From assembly GCA_963678675.1 (NCBI GenBank), contig OY783197.1, forward strand, positions 10,846,304 through 10,910,303: 64,000 nucleotides of DNA, given 5' to 3'. The notes below the pieces were generated by a model, which did no database searches, was not told the origin of the DNA, and saw nothing but the letters and a program-made list of their open reading frames with translations. Source of the stretch: Xiphydria camelus. Taxonomy: Eukaryota; Arthropoda; Insecta; Hymenoptera; Xiphydriidae. Both the position numbers and the translations under genes were made by a program. Positions 57,286 to 64,000 of the stretch are shown here, one piece after another (position 1 is the stretch's first letter; each line of letters opens with the position of its first letter).

Positions 57286-58110
57286 GAAGAGTATAACTTC
57301 TAAAGGGTCTAAGTGCCATTTTTGCAAAAATATATATTTTGCTTGAAAACGGTCGTAAGTGCAAACCCCAATGCATCTGAAAAGGGTCTATGTAAAAAAA
57401 GCATACGTAGAGGTCTTTGCGATGTGTTGAAAGGTGGAGCCAGGTGTAAATGCCATGGCATGTTTAAGCTAAAAAGGGTCTATGTGTCATTGACGTTTAT
57501 CTGTAGGAATAATGGAAGAACAAGCCGGTGGCAGTTCGAAGCGAAGGAAAAGGGGTACAGAGAGTGTAATTCAAGAAAGAAGACGACTGAGAACTAGTGG
57601 TTCAGAGTACACAACGTATTCTGGAGTTAACGTTCCTGCGAATAGAGGAAAATTCCCCAACTTTAATGCGAGAACTGAATAAGAGACGCAAAACTATACA
57701 ATTTAAGGGATATGGTGAACTATATTTCACTGCAACACTACGGATTCTATTAAAACCTAATTGAAAGGACATCTGTGCAAAGAAGCAGAAGTTGAGCTGA
57801 AAATGGAAATGGAAAGAAGAGAGGTGCAACATCTTTTTGAATTTAATGCCTAATGGTACTTAGACCCATCAGAATGTAACATGTAAAGGCACTTAGATCT
57901 TTTTACCGAATTTCAAAATCTTTTTCTTTTCTGAGGATATATGTATATTTCACTGTATATTCCTATGATGTAGCTTATTCATATGTAGCTGAATTTGAAG
58001 AATAAATACATTTTTTCCTTTGAAAGTTGTTGATACATTACCAGTACTGATTTAACTCAATCTCATTTTGCGATTTTTGGCACTTAGACCCTTTAGAATT
58101 TACACTCTTC
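57286..58110. mobile_element. AATT-flanked TIR element nested in the gene above
   Basis: GAAGAGTATAACTTCTAAAG and GAAGAGTGTAAATTCTAAAG (inverted), then GGGTCTAAGTGCC. AATT at 57282-57285 and 58111-58114. Removing it with one AATT makes the interrupted frame continuous from GDDVILVTT to VCFKNTGYK, which verifies the 4-bp duplication. Confidence 0.82.
57512..57682 (+). CDS. Small basic ORF inside nested element
   Basis: A 56-codon frame starting MEEQAGGSSKRRKRG, after a possible CTGTAG acceptor. The Lys/Arg-rich start followed by RLRTSGSEY resembles the N-terminus of transposon proteins of unknown function. Likely the first exon remnant of the nested element's own gene. Low support. Confidence 0.3.
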   Translation: MEEQAGGSSKRRKRGTESVIQERRRLRTSGSEYTTYSGVNVPANRGKFPNFNARTE

Positions 58111-58744
58111 AATTGTTGTTTTATTTCATGTGGTAACTAGTATTACGTCATCTCCGTACATTTTAATTAGGCGACCTTTAATGGTTCGCACATCAGGTGG
58201 GTTCTCACCCAACAGCTCAGTCAACTCTGTCAGGGAAAACTGGCACTCTTCCGTTTTTTCTTCTAGGAAGTCGAAAATTTTATTCATGGCTTCATCAACA
58301 GTGCCATGAGTATGTTCTCCCCTCTGTAGTCCTTTTCTAACAGGTCTGTACAGCTTCCTCTGGCAAAACCGATAATATCTTGCATCTAGTGCAGGCAAAT
58401 CGGTATCTTTTCTGAGATGCGTTCTATTATTTTCAGTGCCCATTCATCGCCTCTTTTCTCAGCTGCTTTCAATGAGGTTGAAACCAGGTGCAAGTTCTCC
58501 ACGGCAATCATATTATTTCTTTTTTCAGGCTTGTTTTTTCTGAGCTTCAATGAATTCAACAGTTATTTGCTCTCCACATAAAAAATAGTTCTGTCTGAAG
58601 TTGAACTGCTCAGTTGAACTTCTTGTAGGTCTCGCTGATCTCACTTCCTTTTCCCCACATTGCACAGCTGCTTTTATCAATTTGGGATTGGGGTGTATCT
58701 TTTTTGATACGCACGGTGCACTTACATCTTGCGCACTTCCTTCA

Positions 58745-59450
58745 GTGAACGAGTTCGAATGACTGACGAATAGAGGCAGTTAGTTACACATTGTAGTGTT
58801 CCGTCGCACTGAGCGATGGAATTTGGAAGGTTGATTCATAGCATCACTCGCAAATAACTCGTCGACTATAATTAATCGCGTTATCAGCGAAACGACACAT
58901 TTTGGTGAGCGTAGGTCGTTAATACCTCGGTTCCGTACCTTTCCCGGAAAGAATGTATCAGACAGATCACACCATAAGCCATCTCCCGCGGTAACGCTAA
59001 TGTCGAGCCGGCTTATGGGGAAGAATGACGAATGCAGTCAATGACCAATTAGGGAAAACTTAATGACAAGCATATCCAGGAATTCAATTCACTATTGATT
59101 CCCACAGTCGAGAACGAGCATTCGGCTTCCTCGATCGTGAAGTGCGAGACTCGGGAAATCGTAATTAATGGTACCATTGCACTTTGGACTCGGGCAGTGT
59201 ATGATTAATTAAACTAGCCGATAGATTGAAAGACATCTTCCGGTATGTTTGGTTAATTCGCATAGCCGCGTCACGTATAGTGTACTCGGGATTTACGACC
59301 CCGAGGAGATCCGAGAGACTTTGAACGCGCGTCGACCGAACAGTAGCATTGGACTGATTGTGAGTTTGGTTACACTCGGGAGCACTGGCTAGACGTTAGC
59401 ACAGCATACGCTAGTCTAAACGCTGTATAGATTAGGTATATACATACAGG
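58745..59450. other. GC-richer insert, possible solo LTR
   Basis: Sharply different in composition from its AT-rich host element. TGTAGTGTTCC near 58792 and TACATACA near 59446 could be TG...CA limits. 58845-58880 (CAAATAACTCGTCGACTATA) resembles 18124-18155. No coding seen. Confidence 0.3.
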
Positions 59451-60119
59451 TCTAAAATCTGAGAGGTAAATACACGAAATCGATAGGTAACACTTTTACA
59501 AACCGTGTTTCAATGATTTGAATATATACTTATCACATCAACTTTGAACAGCTGTATCTCAGGTGCTATTAGGTCTACATAGACCAAATTTGTCTCATTT
59601 GGTGCAAATTTAGTCTACTTTAATAACTTATATCATAACTTTTCTCATAAAATAAGTCCTTAGTGGTTAAAATTGACGAAAACTAAAAAAAAACTAAACC
59701 ATCCTATTTTTTGGAAACTGCAAAACTTTGAATTGCTGTATCTTATAAACTATTTGGCCTACCAAGACCAAATTCATCTCTTTTTCTTGCAAATTTTATT
59801 TGCTTTAAAATGGTGTATAATGATTTTGCCGTAACATTAGTCCTTGGTGGTCAAAATTGACAAAAACTGCAAAAAGTCTTAAAATTTAGAGATTGTTCAA
59901 ATATTCAACAATGATCCGGAGGGCTTCCGAGGTCGAAAACTCGGATTTGTCACTACCACTTTATCAGATACAACATATCAAAAAATCAGAACTACCTCAT
60001 TTCATGCAAGGCAACACCCCTTTTTTAGTACGATTTCCATGGACTATAAGGTACCTAAATCTGCACTTAAGTCCATATATAAGAAAAGTCACTTGTACCT
60101 CTTTTATTCCAAGGCCCTC

Positions 60120-61167
60120 AATTATATTCTCGTTAGTAATAAATAATTGTAAATAAATATTATTCTTTTTATAAAGTAAAAATTCGAATTAATAGGCGTA
60201 CAACTTTGTTTCCGCCGTTTTCCACTATATATTACGTTAGGAAATCGGCGGAAGCAAAGTTATTTCACTTTCATTAATTTACTCGTATTTTGACTTGTTC
60301 CTACCACACCAATCATCTCGTAAAAATTATATGTCATAGTTTAATCATGCTTGAATCTATATAAAAAAAAACGGCGGTGGTGTTATTTTTAATATGCAAA
60401 ATAAAAATTATTGAATAATTCAAACTTGTTTTACTTTATTTATGGGCGAAACAATTCAATACTTTTTTTATCATATAGCTACATAATGGTGCATAACATA
60501 TATTTTGCTGTACGAAATCGGTAGAGTAGTTCTCGAGATAAAAAATGTTTTTTTGTTTTTTTTTTGTTTTTTGACGATAACTTTTGATTAATTCAATATT
60601 TTGATTTAAAAATTTACTGAGAGCTTACTTGTATACAAACACAAAATATACCTGAATGAGAAAAAAATTCAAGTGGGGGCACTTTTCACATGCTTATCTG
60701 ACCCCTTTAGGAGTTTCATAAAAGGGGTCGAATGTTCAATTGCGATAGCATCAACAAACGGAGCAAATCGATAATTGTTTAAATAATAAAATTTTGCAAA
60801 TATCTCGGAGACAGTGGAAAATACAGCAGAACGAAGAATATTTTGGAAACTGCGGGAAATGCGACGAAATGGAGAAAATTTGAAGGCTATGCATAGACTT
60901 AAAGGGTTGAATGTTCACCGTAACGGTATTATTGAAGAACGCGAGGTAATAATTTATTTAAACAATGAGTTGATGCAATCTTCTCGGAAGTGATGTTAAA
61001 TGGGTCAAAATAGGGGAAATTATGACAATGCAAAAATATATTGAATTGTTAGAAGATGTGAAAATGGAAAAGTCGATCCATACGTTATAAATTAAAAAAA
61101 AAACTAGTGGTATCCTCCAAAATACATCAAAAATATAAAAAAAATATACCAAAGACAAATGTACCAA
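60120..61167. other. AT-rich region with a small hairpin
   Basis: AACTTTGTTTCCGCCG at 60203 pairs with CGGCGGAAGCAAAGTT at 60247, a 60-bp hairpin. No gene recognised. Confidence 0.5.
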
Positions 61168-62064
61168 AATTCGATTTGCACAACCGTAAGTCCGAGATAT
61201 CTAGGGTTGAATTTTCGCCCATTTGCGCCTGTTGCATGTAATCCAACGCACAAATGAGGAGTAGGTTAAGCGTTGCCGTTTACAAAAACATTCTCTTCTG
61301 GAGCGTGTTAAATGTTTGAAGTTAAAACTCAATGTTATGTATGTACACGGTGATCAATACTTGCAGAGGAAAACCATTTATCTGCTCCATAGTTTTTGGC
61401 ATTCAGGTCTTCAGCTCCATAGTTTTCGGCATCCAGGTCTTCCGCTCCATAATTTTCGGTATCCAGGCTTTCCGCTCCATAGTTTTCGGTATCCAGGTTT
61501 CCCGCTCCATAATTTTTGGTATCCAGGCCTCCCGCTCCATAATTTTTGGTATCCAGGTCTTTCGCATCATACATTTCGGTGTTCGGGTCTTCTGCTCTAT
61601 AGTTTTCGGTATCCAGGTTTCCTGCTACGAGGCAAAAGACCTGGATACTGAAAACTATTAAGCGGAAGACCTGAACACCGAAAACTGTAGAGCGGAAGAT
61701 TTAGACACCAAAAAATTATGGAGTGCATATCAAGAACGATGAAAATTTCAGGGCGGAAGACGATGGGGGTAATCCGCGCTTAAATTCTAGAAAACTTAAT
61801 TCCAAAAATGTAAACATCGGTACCTGTCATACGATTATAAATATTTAATAAATATGGTTCTCGTGAAACTAGTGATTACTGTGTACATACACAGAATTGG
61901 ATTTTAATGTGAAACATTTGACGCTCCAGACGAGAATGTTTTTTAGAAAGTGAAACGCTTGAATTACTTCTCATTTGTACGTCGGACTGCATGAAACAGA
62001 TGCAAACGGACGGAAATTCAACTCCGGATATCTCGGACTTTCGGTTATGCAAATCGAATTTTCG
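61168..62064. repeat. Palindrome (170-bp arms) around a 30-bp minisatellite
   Basis: 61168-61335 and 61895-62064 are inverted copies (GTCCGAGATATC, ACATTCTCTTCTGGAGCG). Between them about eight tandem 30-bp units (61389-61640, CCATAGTTTTCGGTATCCAG) are followed by about three inverted units (61640-61725). Confidence 0.82.
61335..61574 (-). other. Decapeptide-repeat open frame over the minisatellite
   Basis: The 30-bp period keeps frame, so the minus strand reads repeats of LDTENYGAED with changes such as Glu/Lys/Gly. The plus strand is also open (FGIQVFRSII type). No gene context, so coding is not claimed. Confidence 0.25.
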
Positions 62065-63230
62065 ATGGCTTGTTGTATTCGTGTTGATAATTACATTACT
62101 TTTGTATTATAATGAATAACTGTTATTAGTCAAAACTGAAAGATGCACGCCGGTTCTTGAGATCAGAAGTAGTCGTTAAAAAATTATTAGGTACGTTTCG
62201 GGCGTCAACTTAAACGGTACAACTTTTGTTAAAGAAGTTTTTCTGAAATCACGCTCGTTTGGGAGGTATGTACCTATATATGCTATTGTCTACGGTGGTT
62301 GGGAGATCTCGTATTTATTCATATCTTATTGGATATGAAATTTGTATATATGTACTTAAGCGGATATGTGGAGATCCGATCATATCTGATTATATTTACT
62401 TACCATATACATGACGTTTTTTCTCGGGTCATTAAGAATTGGTTTTTAATTGAAACTTCCTTTACCTCTAAGATATCTTACAGGGGAACTTTCAGTGCAG
62501 AATATTGTACGAAATATTTAAATTGGCTATTTTATCTGAATTGAACATACTAATCTTATCAAGTATAAGCATTTTTAATTAGAGGTACTTAGCAAATTTT
62601 ATTTCTTGTTATTTAAAGTGGTGGGGTAAATATGATTTTCTTATGGGATAAAATATGTTAGTTTATTGATATACCTTCCTTGACTTATTTTATTCACAAC
62701 AATAATAATATAGACTTTTTTGTTCATAGAAGTAAATCTTTTATTCATTAAGTTATAAGACTTTTTCTATGTCGGGTAATATAAATTATATTCCTTTAAT
62801 ATATATGAGGACCATTGTGTTATAAAATATACTGATATGAATATCTAGTTCATTTGATAACAGAACTCAATAATTTATCAGGAAGCATTATTGGAAAGTG
62901 TGTTAGAGAATTAGTAATAGAAATCTTATTATGAGTCTTAATCATAGTACTAGTTCGAGAAAAATCTTAACACGACTTTTATTATTATTATAATTAACAT
63001 GTTGAATTAAGGAAAGATTTATAAATAATTGAGGTATGGAATGGCTACGTTACAACTAATATTACCACTGTCATGCATTTTGACATATGTTAAAATACCC
63101 CAAGGATTTAAAAATCTTTAAAATTAATCATCTCCCTTGATGTTTAATACTTGAAGAGTCTATGCAGATCCTTTGAATTAGAATTTATTATTTTCGAGTA
63201 ACATTTGACCTGTTCTGATTAGTAGGAGTA
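62065..63230. other. AT-rich region, nothing recognised
   Basis: Very AT-rich, no TIR, tandem repeat or protein motif that I can support. Confidence 0.45.
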
Positions 63231-63234
63231 TTAA

Positions 63235-63958
63235 CCCTTGGTTGGAGGGGCTGTCGCACGGAACAATTCTGGAGAGGCGGCGCACTCAGTGCGCCACGTC
63301 GTTTTTCCACCTTGAACCTCAAAATTTTACCTGCTATTTTTGTTTCCTGGCATTTATACCTTGAGAAACCTGAGATGAAAATCAGGTTTATCTATCATCA
63401 GATTGCTGGATTACTTCACTCACATCCACATTCGAAGCAGTCTCACGAACTACGGTGTCATCCTCATCCTAAAGTTCTTGTAACACCGTTTGATAGTTAT
63501 CAGGATGGATAATTTCTTTTTCACTTTTCTTCGACATTTTTAGAGGAGCGGCGTACCGAGCACGCCAAATAAACTGGACAAATTCGGAGGGGCGGCACGC
63601 GTTCTATATACTTATACCTATGGTTAATATGTAAATAATATATTATATAATCCATATATGATCAAAACCACATATGGATTATATGTTAAATTTATTATAA
63701 TTATTCCGTCTGAGCTTTCTATGACTAATAGCGCTTGCGGAGCTTTCAACCGTACACGCCAAACAACACTTGGCCACGACAAAACCGCTCTAGTCATGGA
63801 CACGAATTAAATTGAACGATGCTTGCGATTGCATCTTGTAGGGGGGAAGTTTGTAGGAGGGTATTGAGGAGAAGAGCCGTACAGGTCAAGCTTCCCACCT
63901 TTTATAACAAAATAAGTGCATTTGGCGCACTTAGAGCGCCAGCCCCTCCAACCAAGGG
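63235..63958. mobile_element. piggyBac-like element
   Basis: CCCTTGGTTGGAGGGGCTG and inverse; TTAA at 63231-63234 and 63959-63962. On minus, 63538-63400 reads MSKKSEKEIIHPDNY followed by an acidic stretch with two stops, like a piggyBac N-terminus. The rest of the transposase is missing. Confidence 0.82.
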
Positions 63959-64000
63959 TTAAACGTACTTTTTTCCAGCGTAATAGTAATTTAGATGACT

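Larger units (their letters stand above)
56999..58720 (-). pseudogene. Unnamed invertebrate repeat-associated protein, broken
   Basis: Minus strand blocks: NFRQNYFLCGEQITVEF (zinc-knuckle-like), RGDEWALKIIERI, LDARYYRFCQRKLYRP, HGTVDEAMNKIFDFLEEKTE, CQFSLTELTELLGE, RTIKGRLIKMYGDDVILVTT; then, beyond the nested element, NKTTIVCFKNTGYKVISDA, VVKAAADIIREDIRSQVY, and after a frameshift SVIPNSLKTYMETVVV. I recall this block order from proteins repeated in many invertebrate genomes, without a named function. Breaks: TGA before NKTT, TGA after SDA, two frameshifts. Confidence 0.6.
56191..60119. mobile_element. 3.9 kb TIR element flanked by AATT
   Basis: GAGGGCCTTGGAATAAAAGA and inverse, AATT on both sides. 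TIRs ~650 bp (56191-56850, 59530-60119). Carries a minus-strand gene (58720-56999), a nested AATT-flanked element (57286-58110) and a GC-richer stretch (58745-59450). A 4-bp target suits Sola-type elements, but no transposase was identified, so the superfamily is open. Confidence 0.75.

Noticed and set aside
1..64000. CRISPR array, prokaryotic operons or tRNA genes
   Set aside because: No evenly spaced short repeats with unique spacers; introns and eukaryotic transposons throughout; no cloverleaf noticed.

Overview
This is non-prokaryotic, AT-rich DNA: spliceosomal introns, insect-type transposons, microsatellites, no operons and no confident host gene. The families present (THAP-, MADF- and DUF4806-carrying elements, mariner, PIF/Harbinger, piggyBac-like TTAA elements, Transib, EnSpm/CACTA-like, gypsy) point to an insect or close arthropod. 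The sequence alone does not fix the order. Almost every base can be assigned to a transposon, often nested two to four deep, and a 200-N gap lies in a GA microsatellite (25895-26094).

Layout. 1-11.7 kb: foldback (palindromic) elements, namely two copies of an ~815 bp class and one giant palindrome (2086-11683), the latter invaded by three other elements whose empty sites survive in the opposite arm. 11.7-17.6 kb: a decayed EnSpm/CACTA-like element with a DUF4806 gene and a Tnp2-type transposase, both on minus. 17.8-26.8 kb: assorted TIR elements, a palindrome carrying a THAP gene in both arms, a Harbinger remnant, a GC-rich CCAAT-repeat block, an endonuclease fragment, the GA repeat and gap, and a mariner fragment. 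27-41.4 kb: one minus-strand Ty3/gypsy element split by a foreign LTR, a TTAA element, an ACGTC-rich MITE and a mariner, each with insertions of its own. 41.5-45.5 kb: a third small foldback and a Harbinger-like MADF element. 45.5-55.2 kb: two RAG1-like (Transib) transposase pseudogenes on opposite strands. 55.2-60.1 kb: a TAA-flanked TIR element, then a 3.9 kb AATT-flanked element with an unnamed invertebrate protein family. 60-64 kb: AT-rich DNA, a palindrome around a 30-bp minisatellite, and a piggyBac-like element.

Strongest observations. (1) Three elements have ends built like V(D)J recombination signals: a CACAGTG-type heptamer, a spacer, an A-rich nonamer, and perfect 5-bp target duplications. 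One has unequal spacers of 13 and 22 bp. The associated transposases keep all RAG1-equivalent catalytic and zinc residues in one copy. (2) A foreign LTR contains six hairpins with a conserved loop and mostly compensated, variable stems. (3) A foldback family shares a 45-bp core, an ATG set exactly on a 5' splice site and an 88-89 nt intron. (4) An ACGTC-rich MITE carries a 5S-rRNA-like segment with recognisable A and C boxes. All transposase genes read here are broken, so the window is a fossil record rather than a set of active elements.
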